Shown one piece after another: positions 53,923 through 62,807 of a stretch of 64,000 nucleotides of DNA (position 1 is its first letter; each line of letters opens with the position of its first letter). Made by a program: the position numbers and the translations under genes. The stretch spans positions 496,001-560,000 of the forward strand of contig NC_017075.1 of the NCBI RefSeq assembly GCF_000284255.1, given 5' to 3'. Below the pieces are notes generated by a model, which was given only the letters and a program-made list of their open reading frames with translations, did not search any database and had not been told where the DNA came from. This DNA comes from Rubrivivax gelatinosus IL144. GTDB lineage: Bacteria > Pseudomonadota > Gammaproteobacteria > Burkholderiales > Burkholderiaceae_C.

Positions 53923-54704
53923 AGCGCTCCGAGGTCTACCGCCTGCGGGTGTTCGACCTGGAGCAGGTGCGTCATCACCAGGACGGGCAGGAGTGGGTGC
54001 CGCACTGGCACGACGAATGGTCCTTCGGCGCGGTGGTGCAGGGCGAGTGCCGCTGCAGCGTCGGCGGCCGCCCGTTCGTGGCGCGCGCGGGCGACCTGAT
54101 CGCGATCGCCCCGGGTGTCGTGCACACCGGCGCGCTGGTCGCCGGGCCGCCCGGCGACGGCGTCACGGTGATGATGTTCTACGTGCCCGCGTCCTGGCTG
54201 CAGCACGCCGGGCTGCAGGCCCCGGCGCAGAGCACGAAGCTGGCGTCGCCCGGGCTCGCCGAGGCCGCGGTGAAGCTGGCGTCGGCCGACGAGGTGTTGG
54301 CCTGGCTGCGGCGCGCCGTGCCGGCGCTGACCGGCGCTTCGCACCTTGCACGCGCCGAAGCCGACGCCTTGCCCAGCGAAGCGGTGCGCGAGCTGATCCG
54401 CCGTGTGCAGGTGGCCGTGCTGCGTGGCGAACAGACCGTGTCGGGCCTGGCGCGGCAATGCGCCGTCAGCCGCCAGCGGCTGCATCGGGTGCTCTGCCGC
54501 TGGCTCGGCATGTCGCCGGCGTCGTACCTGCTCGCGGTCCGGGTGCACCGCGCCCGGCAGTTGCTGCTCGACGGTGCCGGGCTGGCTGCGGTGGCGGCCG
54601 AATGCGGCTTTGCCGACCAGGCGCACTTCACGCGGTGGTTCAGGCGCACGTTCGGCTACAGCCCAGGTGACCTGGTACAGGCCAGCCGGGCACGAGCGCC
54701 GTAG
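53913..54704 (+). CDS. AraC-family transcriptional regulator
   Basis: A 263-residue AraC regulator. An N-terminal cupin-like sensor (residues about 15-85, with H-W-H-D-E-W-S-F-G and A-G-D-L-I-A-I-A-P-G-V-V-H) is followed by a pair of helix-turn-helix motifs (about 165-255: V-S-G-L-A-R-Q-C-A-V-S-R-Q-R-L-H, then L-A-A-V-A-A-E-C-G-F-A-D-Q-A-H-F-T-R-W-F). The GTG start lies inside the DUF2000 gene. It probably controls its own operon; effector unknown. Confidence 0.9.
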   Translation: MALKRSEVYRLRVFDLEQVRHHQDGQEWVPHWHDEWSFGAVVQGECRCSVGGRPFVARAGDLIAIAPGVVHTGALVAGPPGDGVTVMMFYVPASWLQHAGLQAPAQSTKLASPGLAEAAVKLASADEVLAWLRRAVPALTGASHLARAEADALPSEAVRELIRRVQVAVLRGEQTVSGLARQCAVSRQRLHRVLCRWLGMSPASYLLAVRVHRARQLLLDGAGLAAVAAECGFADQAHFTRWFRRTFGYSPGDLVQASRARAP

Positions 54705-54722
54705 ACGCCCCCGCAGGGCCCG

Positions 54723-55673
54723 TCAACGCGCGCCCAGCAACTCGTCGTTCAGCGGCTCGTCCGTGATGTGCCCGCCCCAGGAGGCGACCAGCTCCTGGAT
54801 CGTCTGCGCGACGACGCGGCAGGGCGGCGACAGCTTGCCGTGGCGCGGCAGTGCCAGCGCGAGGTGGCGGCGCAGGTCGGGCTGCACCAGACGGCTGGCC
54901 TGCAGGCGGCCGCTGCGCAGGTCGTGGGTGATGGAGTAGGGGCCCAGCACCGAGTACAGCGGCCGGCCGGTGCCGCGTGCCACCAGTTCACGCTGCACGG
55001 TCAGCGAGTCGGCCTCCAGCACCGCACGCAGCTGGAAGCCCAGGCCGCGCGCGGCGTCGTCCAGCGCGCTGCGCCAGTGGCTCGGGCGGCGCGGCAGCAC
55101 CAGCGGCAGGTCGGCCAGGCGCGAGAACGGCACCGTCGGCTGGCGCGTCAGCTCGTCGCCCGGGGCGCTGACGAGGTAGGTCTGGGCCACGCACAGCGGG
55201 ATCTCCTCGCCGCCGGCCGGCTTGCGGAAGCGGATCAGGATCGCCAGGTCGACGGCGCCGCTGTCGAGCATCGCGTCCAGCTCGGTGCCCTGCGCTTCGG
55301 CGACGTCGAGCTGGATGCCCGGCTGCGCCGCTTCCAGCCGCTCGTGCAGCCGCGTCAGCAGCGGGTGCGCGGCCGACGGGATGATGCCCAGCCGCACCTG
55401 GCCCAGCAGCTGGCCGGCGTCGGCGCGCAGGTCCTGCGTCAGCTGCTCGGTCTCGTGCACCCAGGCGCGCAGCCGCACCGCGGCGCGTGCGCCCAGCTCG
55501 GTCAGCACCACGCCGCGCCCGGTGCGCCGGAACAGCGGGCCGCCGCACAGCGCCTCGAACTCGGTGATCTGGCGGCTGATGTGCGACTGCACGGTCTGCC
55601 GCCGCGCGGCCACCTTGCTGATGCCGCCGGCCTCGGCCACTTCCAGGAACAGACGCACCATCGCGACGTTCAT
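54723..55673 (-). CDS. LysR-family transcriptional regulator
   Basis: A 316-residue LTTR with the helix-turn-helix at about residues 20-38 (A-A-R-R-Q-T-V-Q-S-H-I-S-R-Q-I-T-E-F-E) and a periplasmic-binding-like effector domain. It is divergent from the aldolase-like gene, which with the porin and transporter is its most likely target. A perfect dyad (55729-55762) in the 133-base gap may be its binding site. Confidence 0.92.
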   Translation of the reverse strand: MNVAMVRLFLEVAEAGGISKVAARRQTVQSHISRQITEFEALCGGPLFRRTGRGVVLTELGARAAVRLRAWVHETEQLTQDLRADAGQLLGQVRLGIIPSAAHPLLTRLHERLEAAQPGIQLDVAEAQGTELDAMLDSGAVDLAILIRFRKPAGGEEIPLCVAQTYLVSAPGDELTRQPTVPFSRLADLPLVLPRRPSHWRSALDDAARGLGFQLRAVLEADSLTVQRELVARGTGRPLYSVLGPYSITHDLRSGRLQASRLVQPDLRRHLALALPRHGKLSPPCRVVAQTIQELVASWGGHITDEPLNDELLGAR

Positions 55674-55728
55674 GACCCTGTCTCCGACTCGGTCTTAGAT
55701 TTGCCTATAGCGGCAACTCTGAAAGCTC

Positions 55729-55762
55729 GGAATTGTATCTATGAAGATATCGCGACAATTCC
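55729..55762. promoter_or_regulatory. Inverted repeat between LysR and aldolase-like genes
   Basis: GGAATTGT (55729-55736) and ACAATTCC (55755-55762) are perfect complements, with TATCT/AGATA (55736-55740 and 55745-55749) inside. The site is 45-78 bases before the aldolase-like start. It is a good LysR-type operator candidate, though the strict T-N11-A core is not distinct. Confidence 0.5.
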
Positions 55763-55806
55763 TACAGTGGCCTCCATCGCAACCCCTTAGCTGAAAGGAA
55801 ATAGAC

Positions 55807-56736
55807 ATGACTGCGATCGATCTGCGAGGCCTGAACCCCGCTCCCGTCACCCCCTTCACCCAGGACGGCGCGGTGGATTACCCCGCGATCCAGCGCCTGG
55901 GCAGCTGGCTGGCCAGCGTGCCGGGCGTCAAGAGCCTGACCGTGCTGGGCCACGCCGGTGAAGGCACGTTCCTGGAACGCGACGAGCAGTGCCGCGTGAT
56001 CGAAGCCTTCCGCGAGTCGGTCGGCGGCAAGCTCCCGATCATTGCCGGCATCACGCTCGAAGGCACGCAAGTCGCCGCCGAGGAAGCCAAGCGCGCCGTC
56101 AAGGCCGGCGCTTCGGCCGGTCTGCTCTACCCGTCGCACGGCTGGCTGCGTTTCGGCTACCAGAAGGGCGCGCCGCAGGACAAGTACAAGGCCGTCTACG
56201 AAGCCAGCGGCCTGCCGCTGATCCTGTTCCAGTACCCGGACGTCACCAAGTGCACGTACGACCTGGAAACCCAGCTCGAGATCGCCGCTCAGCCGGGCGT
56301 CTTCGCGATGAAGAACGGCGTGCGCAACATGAAGCGCTGGGACCGTGAGATCCCCGTCATCCGCAAGGAGCGTCCGGACCTGCAGATCCTGACCTGCCAC
56401 GACGAGTACCTGCTGCACACGATGTTCGACGTCGACGGCGCGCTGGTCGGCTACGGCTGTATCGCCCCGGAAGTGCTGGTCGAGATGATCGCCGCCGGCA
56501 AGGCCAAGGACTACAAGAAGGCGCGTGAACTGCACGACCGCCTGCTGCCGGTGACGGCCAACGTGTACCACCGCGGTTCGCACATGGAAGGCTCGGTCGC
56601 GCTGAAGTGGGCGCTGGTCGCTCGCGGCATCCTCGAGCACGCCGCCGTGCGTTCGCCGCTGCTGCCGCTGGCCCCGGGCGCCGAGCACGAGATCGCCGCC
56701 GCGATGGCCGCCGCCGGCCTCGGCCGGGTGCGCTGA
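55807..56736 (+). CDS. DapA/N-acetylneuraminate lyase-superfamily enzyme
   Basis: A 309-residue class I aldolase of the DHDPS/NAL superfamily. The Schiff-base Lys is in F-A-M-K-N-G-V-R (Lys 169) and the proton-relay Tyr in F-Q-Y-P-D-V (Tyr 143); the family G-x-x-G-E segment is G-H-A-G-E. True DapA is unlikely, given its catabolic neighbours (porin, MFS transporter); a sugar-acid or hydroxy-oxo-acid lyase releasing pyruvate is more likely. Substrate unknown. Controlled by the divergent LysR. Confidence 0.85.
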   Translation: MTAIDLRGLNPAPVTPFTQDGAVDYPAIQRLGSWLASVPGVKSLTVLGHAGEGTFLERDEQCRVIEAFRESVGGKLPIIAGITLEGTQVAAEEAKRAVKAGASAGLLYPSHGWLRFGYQKGAPQDKYKAVYEASGLPLILFQYPDVTKCTYDLETQLEIAAQPGVFAMKNGVRNMKRWDREIPVIRKERPDLQILTCHDEYLLHTMFDVDGALVGYGCIAPEVLVEMIAAGKAKDYKKARELHDRLLPVTANVYHRGSHMEGSVALKWALVARGILEHAAVRSPLLPLAPGAEHEIAAAMAAAGLGRVR

Positions 56737-56743
56737 GCCCCCT

Positions 56744-56781
56744 GGCAGGCGGGGCTGCCGGCTCGCGCCGCCCCGCCTGCC
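56744..56781 (+). terminator. Hairpin after the aldolase-like gene
   Basis: A perfect 12-bp stem (GGCAGGCGGGGC / GCCCCGCCTGCC) with a 14-base loop, eight bases after the stop. No T-run follows, so it may be a terminator of the Rho-assisted type or a processing/stability element before the porin. Confidence 0.5.
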
Positions 56782-56805
56782 CGCCACCGCGAGCCTGCAT
56801 CGCCC

Positions 56806-56823
56806 ACGATCGTCACGATCGTC
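56806..56823. repeat. Tandem 9-bp repeat before the porin
   Basis: ACGATCGTC occurs twice in direct tandem; each copy contains the palindrome ACGATCGT. It is 100-120 bases before the porin start and may be an operator. Confidence 0.35.
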
Positions 56824-56887
56824 GAAGACCAGAACTAGACCAAAACGGCGGAGACTGGCGCATCGCAGTAGCCCGCACCCAGAGCGG

Positions 56888-56921
56888 GTGGCGCTATCTC
56901 GCCGAGCCACGAGAGAGATAG
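56888..56921 (+). promoter_or_regulatory. Possible pseudoknot or alternative hairpin over the porin ribosome binding site
   Basis: GTGGC (56888-56892) pairs with GCCAC (56906-56910), and CTATCTC (56894-56900) pairs with GAGATAG (56915-56921). The pairings interleave, giving either an H-type pseudoknot or two exclusive hairpins. The 3' arm covers the GAGAGAG ribosome binding site and ends three bases before the ATG, so folding would block porin translation. Confidence 0.4.
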
Positions 56922-56923
56922 AC

Positions 56924-58057
56924 ATGACAAGCTTCCCGCTCCCCACCCGGCGCCTGGCGCCGGGTGCGGCCCGGGCCGCCGGCACGCTGTGCGTGCTCGG
57001 GCTGGCCTCCGGTGCCGCGTTTGCCCAGGTCACCCTGGGCGGCACGCTCGACGTCGCCACGCGCCACGTGCGCAACGGTGACCTCGGTTCGATGAACTCG
57101 GTCGTCAGCGGCGCCAACACCACCAGCAAGCTCGTCGTGCGCGGCCAGGAAGACCTGGGCGGCGGCCTCAGCGCCGGTTTCTACCTGGACGGCACCATCC
57201 TCGCCGACAGCGGCACGACGAACACCCCGTTCTGGGATCGCCGCGCCACCGTCGGCCTCGTGCACCAGCGCTACGGCGAGGTGCGCATGGGCCGCGACTG
57301 GGTGCCGACGCAGCTGGTCTGGAACGCGATGGACCCGTTCTCCACGATCGGCATCGCCGGCGCCAACACCTTCCGCACGGTCTACGGTTCCCGGGCGATG
57401 GGCCAGGCCTTCGGCGCCAACGCCACCGGCGCGGCGCAGAACCCGACGCTGCGTGTCGCCAACGCCGTCGAATACATCCTGCCGGGCGGTCTCGGCGGCT
57501 TCAACGGCGCGCTGATCGTCACCACCGGCGAAGGCGGTTCGGCCGGTGCCGGCCAGACCAAGAGCGACGGCTTCCGTCTCGGCTGGGCGCAGGGCGCCTG
57601 GCAGCTCGGCGCGTCGCAGTTCACGGTGCGCAACGCCAACCAAGACGAAGACTTCAGCGACCGCGTCTGGGGTGTCGCCTACGACGCCGGCTTCGCCAAG
57701 CTCAGCGTCGGCCAGCGCCGCTGGAACTACCGCAGCGACACGACGACCAACAGCCTCGTCGGCATCATCGTGCCGCTCGGCGCCGGGCAGCTGAAGTTCA
57801 GCTATCTCCGTGCCGACCAGACCGGCGCCACCGCGGCGCTCAGCGCCAACGACGCGACGCTGCTGGGTGTCGGCTACGTCTACTCGCTGTCCAAGCGCAC
57901 GGCGCTCTACGCGCACGCGGCGCGCCTCAGCAACCAGGGCGGAGCCAGCTTCGCCATCGCCGGCGGTCCCGCCACCAGCGGCGTCGCCACTGCGGCCAAC
58001 TACTTCGGCGGCCAGCGCTCCACGGGCTTCGAGCTCGGCATGCGCCAGGACTTCTAG
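56924..58057 (+). CDS. Gram-negative trimeric porin
   Basis: A 377-residue porin of the Burkholderiales OmpC-like family. The signal peptide is cleaved after A-F-A (residue 34), giving Q-V-T-L-G-G. Family segments include S-K-L-V-V-R-G-Q-E-D-L-G-G-G-L, W-D-R-R-A-T-V-G-L, G-E-V-R-M-G-R-D and the terminal G-M-R-Q-D-F with aromatic C-terminal residue. It likely brings the substrate of this locus across the outer membrane. It sits 11 bases before the MFS gene and is in the same operon. Confidence 0.95.
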   Translation: MTSFPLPTRRLAPGAARAAGTLCVLGLASGAAFAQVTLGGTLDVATRHVRNGDLGSMNSVVSGANTTSKLVVRGQEDLGGGLSAGFYLDGTILADSGTTNTPFWDRRATVGLVHQRYGEVRMGRDWVPTQLVWNAMDPFSTIGIAGANTFRTVYGSRAMGQAFGANATGAAQNPTLRVANAVEYILPGGLGGFNGALIVTTGEGGSAGAGQTKSDGFRLGWAQGAWQLGASQFTVRNANQDEDFSDRVWGVAYDAGFAKLSVGQRRWNYRSDTTTNSLVGIIVPLGAGQLKFSYLRADQTGATAALSANDATLLGVGYVYSLSKRTALYAHAARLSNQGGASFAIAGGPATSGVATAANYFGGQRSTGFELGMRQDF

Positions 58058-58068
58058 GAGCCGCCGCC

Positions 58069-59523
58069 ATGAAAGACTCTTCCACGCTGCCCATTCCGGG
58101 CGGCATGTCCGACGCCGCCTCCGCGATGAACACCACCGCCGCGACGCCGTCGGCCCGCGCCCGTGCGCAGCTGCTGTTCCGGCTGGAGAACGTGCCGTTC
58201 TGCCGCTGGCACACCAAGGCCCGTGTGATCATGGGCAGCGCCACCTTCTTCGACGCCTTCGACGCGCTGTCGCTGGCCTTCGTGCTGCCGGTGCTGGTCG
58301 GCCTGTGGCATCTGTCGCCGGGCCAGGTCGGCCTGCTGATCGCCGCCGGCTATCTCGGCCAGGTGGTCGGCGCGCTGCTCTTCGGCTGGGTCGGCGAGCG
58401 CTACGGCCGCGTGCCGGCGATCTCCACCGCGGTCGGCGTGATGTCGGTGATGAGCATCGCCTGCGCCTTCGCCGGCAACTACGAGGTGCTGTTCCTGCTG
58501 CGCCTGCTGCAGGGCATCGGCGTCGGCGGCGAGGTGCCGGTGGCGGCGACCTACATCAACGAGCTGTCGCAGGCCAAGGGCCGCGGGCGCTTCTTCGTGC
58601 TCTACGAGCTGATCTTCCCGCTGGGCCTGCTGGCTGCGGCGCAGGTCGGGGCCTTCGTCGTGCCGCGCTTCGGCTGGGAGTACCTGTTCCTCGTCGGCGG
58701 CATCCCGGGCGTCATCATCCTGATGTTCATGATGCGTCTGCCCGAGTCGCCGCGCTGGCTGGTCGGCAAGGGCCGGCTGCACGACGCCGAGCAGGTCATC
58801 CGCCAGGTCGAGGCCGCGACGCCCAAGCGCAGCCTGGACGCCCAGCGTGACGCCGGCGAGATCGAGCAGCGCGTGCAAGGCCTGACCGACGGCATCGGCA
58901 AGCAGAACAAGGCTTCGTGGAAGGAGCTGTTCTCGGTGGTCTATCGGCCGCGCACGCTGGTCGTCTGGGTGCTGTGGGCCTCGTCGTACTTCGTCGCCAA
59001 CGGCATCAACAACTGGCTGCCGACGCTCTACAAGACGGTCTACCACCTGCCGCTGCAGGAAGCCCTGCGCATGGCGTCGCTGAGCAACGTGATGAGCGTC
59101 TGCGCGGTGCTGGCCTGCGCGCTGTTCGTCGACCGCATCGGCCGCCGCCGCTGGGCCATCGGCAGCTTCATCGTCTGCGGCACGCTGCTCGCCACGCTGG
59201 CCTTCCTCGGCGCCGAAAGCGCCTGGTCGGTGATGCTGCTCGGCTCCTCGGCCTACGCGGTGATGGGCACGACCACGGTGCTGCTGTACCTGTACACGCC
59301 GGAGATCTACCCGACCCGCATGCGCGCCATCGGCACCGGTCTGGCCACCTCGTGGCTGCGGGCGGCTTCGGCCACGGCGCCGGCGGTGGTGGGTTTCGTG
59401 CTCACCGGCTATGGCATCGCCACGGTGTTCGGCATGTTCGCGGCGATGACCGTCATCGGCCTGATCGCGGCACGCCAGATGATCGAGACGGCCAACCGGT
59501 CGCTCGAAGAGATCTCGCCCTGA
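58069..59523 (+). CDS. MFS transporter, metabolite:H+ symporter type
   Basis: A 484-residue, 12-helix inner-membrane transporter. G-E-R-Y-G-R in loop 2-3, L-Q-G-I-G-V-G-G-E-V-P in helix 4, P-E-S-P-R-W-L-V-G-K-G-R after helix 6, and L-Y-T-P-E-I-Y-P-T-R-M-R-A-I in helix 10-11 mark the sugar/aromatic acid porter (NiaP/MhpT-like) group. A hydrophilic 55-residue N-terminus precedes helix 1. It probably takes up the organic acid or sugar acid used by the neighbouring lyase. A GNRA-capped hairpin follows. Confidence 0.93.
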   Translation: MKDSSTLPIPGGMSDAASAMNTTAATPSARARAQLLFRLENVPFCRWHTKARVIMGSATFFDAFDALSLAFVLPVLVGLWHLSPGQVGLLIAAGYLGQVVGALLFGWVGERYGRVPAISTAVGVMSVMSIACAFAGNYEVLFLLRLLQGIGVGGEVPVAATYINELSQAKGRGRFFVLYELIFPLGLLAAAQVGAFVVPRFGWEYLFLVGGIPGVIILMFMMRLPESPRWLVGKGRLHDAEQVIRQVEAATPKRSLDAQRDAGEIEQRVQGLTDGIGKQNKASWKELFSVVYRPRTLVVWVLWASSYFVANGINNWLPTLYKTVYHLPLQEALRMASLSNVMSVCAVLACALFVDRIGRRRWAIGSFIVCGTLLATLAFLGAESAWSVMLLGSSAYAVMGTTTVLLYLYTPEIYPTRMRAIGTGLATSWLRAASATAPAVVGFVLTGYGIATVFGMFAAMTVIGLIAARQMIETANRSLEEISP

Positions 59524-59539
59524 TCCCGGGCTGAGACCC

Positions 59540-59565
59540 ACCGGCGCGGGGGAACCCGCGCCGGT
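59540..59565 (+). terminator. Hairpin terminator after the MFS gene
   Basis: An 11-bp perfect stem (ACCGGCGCGGG / CCCGCGCCGGT) with a GGAA tetraloop, then TTCCCT. The short T content makes it a moderate intrinsic terminator; it separates the upstream uptake genes from the pfl operon. Confidence 0.6.
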
Positions 59566-59594
59566 TTCCCTGATTCCCCAATAAGAACAACAAT

Positions 59595-59620
59595 GGTCCC
59601 CGGCCCACCCGGCCGGGACC
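59595..59620 (+). promoter_or_regulatory. Stem-loop in the pflB leader
   Basis: GGTCCCCGGCC pairs with GGCCGGGACC with one bulged C, about 45-70 bases before the pflB start. It may be a leader structure or part of a promoter region. No FNR consensus box was found in the 140-base gap. Confidence 0.3.
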
Positions 59621-59664
59621 TTACGGAGACGGCCACCCGCCCCATTCGTTTTCAAGGAACCCAG

Positions 59665-61920
59665 ATGAACACCATGACCATTGCCAGCAGCCGAGCCAAC
59701 GCCTGGGAGGGCTTCGCCGGCGGTCGTTGGGAAACCGCGGTCGACGTCCGCGACTTCATCCAGAAGAACTACACCCCCTACGGCGGCACCAGCGCCTTCC
59801 TGGAAGGCCCGACGACGCGCACGCTGGCGCTGTGGAAGAAGCTGGCCGAGCTGCTGAAGCAGGAGCAGGCCAAGGGCGTGCTGGACGTGTCGGCCGACCG
59901 TCCGTCGACCATCGTGGCGCACGACGCGGGTTACATCGACCAGGGTCTGGAGCTCATCGTCGGCCTGCAGACCGACGCCCCGCTCAAGCGCGCGATCATG
60001 CCCAACGGCGGCCTGCGCATGGTGCAGTCGGGCCTGAAGGCCTACGGTTTCGAGAGCGACCCGACGGTCGACGAGATCTGGACCAAGTACCGCAAGAGCC
60101 ACAACCAGGGCGTCTTCGACGTCTACTCCACCGAGATCGCCAAGGCGCGCAAGTCGGCGGTGCTGACCGGCCTGCCCGACGCCTACGGCCGCGGCCGCAT
60201 CATCGGTGACTACCGCCGCGTCGCGCTGTACGGCGTGGACGCGCTGCGCAAGTTCAAGCAGCAGGAATACAAGGACCTGGACAGCCGCGAGTTCAGCGAA
60301 GACGTGCTGCGCCTGCGCGAAGAGCTCTCCGAGCAGGGCCGCGCGCTGGAAGAACTCAAGGTCATGGGCGCCAAGTACGGCTTCGACCTCGGCCGCCCGG
60401 CGCAGAACGCGCGTGAAGCCGTGCAGTGGACCTACCTCGGTTACCTCGCCGCGGTGAAGGAGCAGAACGGCGCCGCGATGTCGCTGGGCCGCGTCTCGAC
60501 CTTCCTGGACATCTACATCCAGCGCGACCTCGACGCCGGCCTCATCGACGAAGCCCGCGCCCAGGAGTTCATCGACGACCTCGTCGTCAAGCTGCGCATC
60601 GTGCGTTTCCTGCGCACCCCCGAATACGACCAGCTGTTCTCCGGCGACCCGACCTGGGTGACCGAAGCCATCGGCGGCATCGGCGAAGACGGCCGCCCGC
60701 TGGTCACCAAGAACAGCTTCCGCTTCCTGCAGACGCTCAACAACCTGGGCCCGGCGCCCGAGCCCAACCTCACCGTGCTGTGGTCGGAGAAGCTGCCGCA
60801 GGGCTTCAAGGACTTCTGCGCCAAGACCTCCATCGACACCTGCTCGGTGCAGTACGAGAACGACGACCTGATGCGTCCGTACTGGGGCGACGACTACGGC
60901 ATCGCCTGCTGCGTGTCTGCCATGCGCATCGGCAAGCAGATGCAGTTCTTCGGCGCGCGCGCCAACCTGGCCAAGGCGCTGCTGTACGCGATCAACGGCG
61001 GCCGTGACGAAGTCAGCGGCGAGCAGGTCGGCCCCGTCACCGAGCCGATCACCGGCGAAGTGCTGGACTACGACGAAGTCATCGCCAAGTTCGTGCCGAC
61101 GATGGAGTGGCTGTCGGGCGTCTACATGAAGTCGCTCAACGCGATCCACTTCATGCACGACAAGTACGCCTACGAGCGCATCGAGATGGCGCTGCACGAC
61201 CGCGACATCCTGCGCACGATGGCCTGCGGCGTCGCCGGCCTGTCGGTGGTCGCGGACTCGCTGTCGGCGATGCGTCACGCCAAGGTGCACGTCGTGCGCG
61301 ACGAGCGCGGTCTGGCCACCGAGTTCCGCCTCGAAGGGCGCTACCCGGCCTTCGGCAACAACGACGAGCGTGTCGACACCATCGCCAGCTGGATCGTCGA
61401 GACCTTCATGGGCTTTTTGCGCAAGCAGAAGGCCTACCGCGGCGCCACGCCGACGATGTCGGTGCTGACGATCACGTCCAACGTCGTGTACGGCAAGAAG
61501 ACCGGCAACACGCCCGACGGCCGCAAGGCCGGCGAGCCCTTCGCGCCGGGCGCCAACCCGATGCACGGCCGCGACTACAAGGGCGCGGTGGCCTCGATGG
61601 CCTCGGTGGCCAAGCTGCCGTACAGCTGCTCGCAGGACGGCATCTCCTACACCTTCACGATCGTGCCCAGCGCCCTGGGCCCGGACGAAGGCCAGCGCGT
61701 GGCCAACCTGGTGAACCTGATGGACGGCTACTTCGGCTCCGGCGGGCACCACATCAACGTCAACGTCTTCGACCGTTCGACGCTGCTGCACGCGATGGAG
61801 CACCCGGAGCTGTACCCGCAGCTGACGATCCGGGTGTCGGGTTACGCGGTGAACTTCATCAAGCTGACGCGCGAGCAGCAGCTCGATGTCATCAGCCGTA
61901 CCTTCCATGCCTGCCACTGA
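59665..61920 (+). CDS. pflB: Pyruvate formate-lyase (formate C-acetyltransferase)
   Basis: A 751-residue glycyl radical enzyme that splits pyruvate plus CoA into acetyl-CoA and formate under anoxic conditions. The active-site pair Cys 415-Cys 416 lies in I-A-C-C-V-S-A-M, and the radical Gly 726 in R-V-S-G-Y-A-V, which is typical of true PflB rather than other glycyl radical enzymes. The start at 59665 follows AAGGA; an in-frame ATG at 59593 would add 24 residues inside a hairpin and is unlikely. The activase gene follows with an overlap. Confidence 0.97.
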   Translation: MNTMTIASSRANAWEGFAGGRWETAVDVRDFIQKNYTPYGGTSAFLEGPTTRTLALWKKLAELLKQEQAKGVLDVSADRPSTIVAHDAGYIDQGLELIVGLQTDAPLKRAIMPNGGLRMVQSGLKAYGFESDPTVDEIWTKYRKSHNQGVFDVYSTEIAKARKSAVLTGLPDAYGRGRIIGDYRRVALYGVDALRKFKQQEYKDLDSREFSEDVLRLREELSEQGRALEELKVMGAKYGFDLGRPAQNAREAVQWTYLGYLAAVKEQNGAAMSLGRVSTFLDIYIQRDLDAGLIDEARAQEFIDDLVVKLRIVRFLRTPEYDQLFSGDPTWVTEAIGGIGEDGRPLVTKNSFRFLQTLNNLGPAPEPNLTVLWSEKLPQGFKDFCAKTSIDTCSVQYENDDLMRPYWGDDYGIACCVSAMRIGKQMQFFGARANLAKALLYAINGGRDEVSGEQVGPVTEPITGEVLDYDEVIAKFVPTMEWLSGVYMKSLNAIHFMHDKYAYERIEMALHDRDILRTMACGVAGLSVVADSLSAMRHAKVHVVRDERGLATEFRLEGRYPAFGNNDERVDTIASWIVETFMGFLRKQKAYRGATPTMSVLTITSNVVYGKKTGNTPDGRKAGEPFAPGANPMHGRDYKGAVASMASVAKLPYSCSQDGISYTFTIVPSALGPDEGQRVANLVNLMDGYFGSGGHHINVNVFDRSTLLHAMEHPELYPQLTIRVSGYAVNFIKLTREQQLDVISRTFHACH

Positions 61921-62725
61921 CGTCAAAAGCGTCGCGGTCGCCGCCCCGTGCGGCGGCACGCGGCCGGTGTCCGCGCCCGGCGCGGCGCCGGCTGCCGCCG
62001 TCACCGAAGGCTGGGTCCACTCGACCGAGACCTGCGGGACGGTGGACGGCCCGGGGATCCGCTACGTGCTGTTCCTCTCGGGCTGTCCGCTGCGCTGCGC
62101 GTACTGCCACAACCCCGACACCTGGCACCGTCACGACGGCACGCTCACCAGCGTCGCCGAGATCCTGACGGACATCGGCCGCTACCGCGGCTTCATCCAG
62201 GCCAAGGGCGGCGTGACGCTCAGCGGTGGCGAGCCGCTGACGCAGCCGCGCTTCGTCAAGGCGCTGCTGCGCGGCTGCAAGGCGATGGGCCTGCACACCG
62301 CGCTGGACACCTCGGGCTACCTGGGCGCCAAGGTCGACGACGAGATGATGGCCGACCTGGACATGGTGCTGCTGGACATCAAGGCCTTCAGCGAGAAGAC
62401 CTACCACCGGCTCACCGGCGCCGAGCTCAAACCGACGCTGGACTTCGCGCGCCGCCTGGCCGCCCTGGGCAAGCCGATCATCCTGCGCTACGTGCTGGTG
62501 CCCGGCTGGACCGACCACGACAACGAGATCCGCGCGCTGGCCGCCTTCGCCGCCAAGCTGGGCAACGTGCAGCGTGTGGACGTGCTGCCGTTCCACCAGA
62601 TGGGCGAGCACAAGTGGCACGACCGCGCGCTGGACTATCGCCTGGCCGGCGTGGCGCCGCCGTCCGAAGAACTGGCCGAGCACACGCGGCGGCTGTTCCG
62701 CGAGGCCGGGCTGGCCGTCGACTGA
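61886..62725 (+). CDS. pflA: Pyruvate formate-lyase activating enzyme
   Basis: A 279-residue radical SAM enzyme that places the glycyl radical on PflB. The cluster motif is C-P-L-R-C-A-Y-C with Cys 67, Cys 71 and Cys 74, followed by the SAM segment T-L-S-G-G-E-P. Unlike the E. coli enzyme it has a variable N-terminal extension of about 50 residues rich in Ala. The ATG overlaps the end of pflB (35 bases); an alternative ATG at 61907 would shorten it by seven residues. Confidence 0.95.
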   Translation: MSSAVPSMPATDVKSVAVAAPCGGTRPVSAPGAAPAAAVTEGWVHSTETCGTVDGPGIRYVLFLSGCPLRCAYCHNPDTWHRHDGTLTSVAEILTDIGRYRGFIQAKGGVTLSGGEPLTQPRFVKALLRGCKAMGLHTALDTSGYLGAKVDDEMMADLDMVLLDIKAFSEKTYHRLTGAELKPTLDFARRLAALGKPIILRYVLVPGWTDHDNEIRALAAFAAKLGNVQRVDVLPFHQMGEHKWHDRALDYRLAGVAPPSEELAEHTRRLFREAGLAVD

Positions 62726-62766
62726 CGCCGGCCCCGGCGCTTCCCACCGCTTCCGACACACCGGGT

Positions 62767-62786
62767 GCCTGCCCGGCCGGGCAGGC
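62767..62786 (+). terminator. Perfect 20-bp palindrome between pflA and the phosphate acetyltransferase-like gene
   Basis: GCCTGCCCGG and CCGGGCAGGC are perfect complements with no loop, followed by CTTT. It may cause partial termination or be an mRNA stability element, lowering expression of the next gene relative to pflBA. Confidence 0.4.
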
Positions 62787-62807
62787 CTTTGCCTGGAGAT
62801 CGCCACG

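Noticed and set aside
59593..59664. Upstream ATG for pflB
   Set aside because: It lies in a leader hairpin with no ribosome binding site; the ATG at 59665 has AAGGA at the right distance and gives the usual PflB N-terminus.
58054..62004. 1316-residue minus-strand frame over the MFS and pflB genes
   Set aside because: Shadow of GC-rich coding sequence; the plus strand genes are certain.
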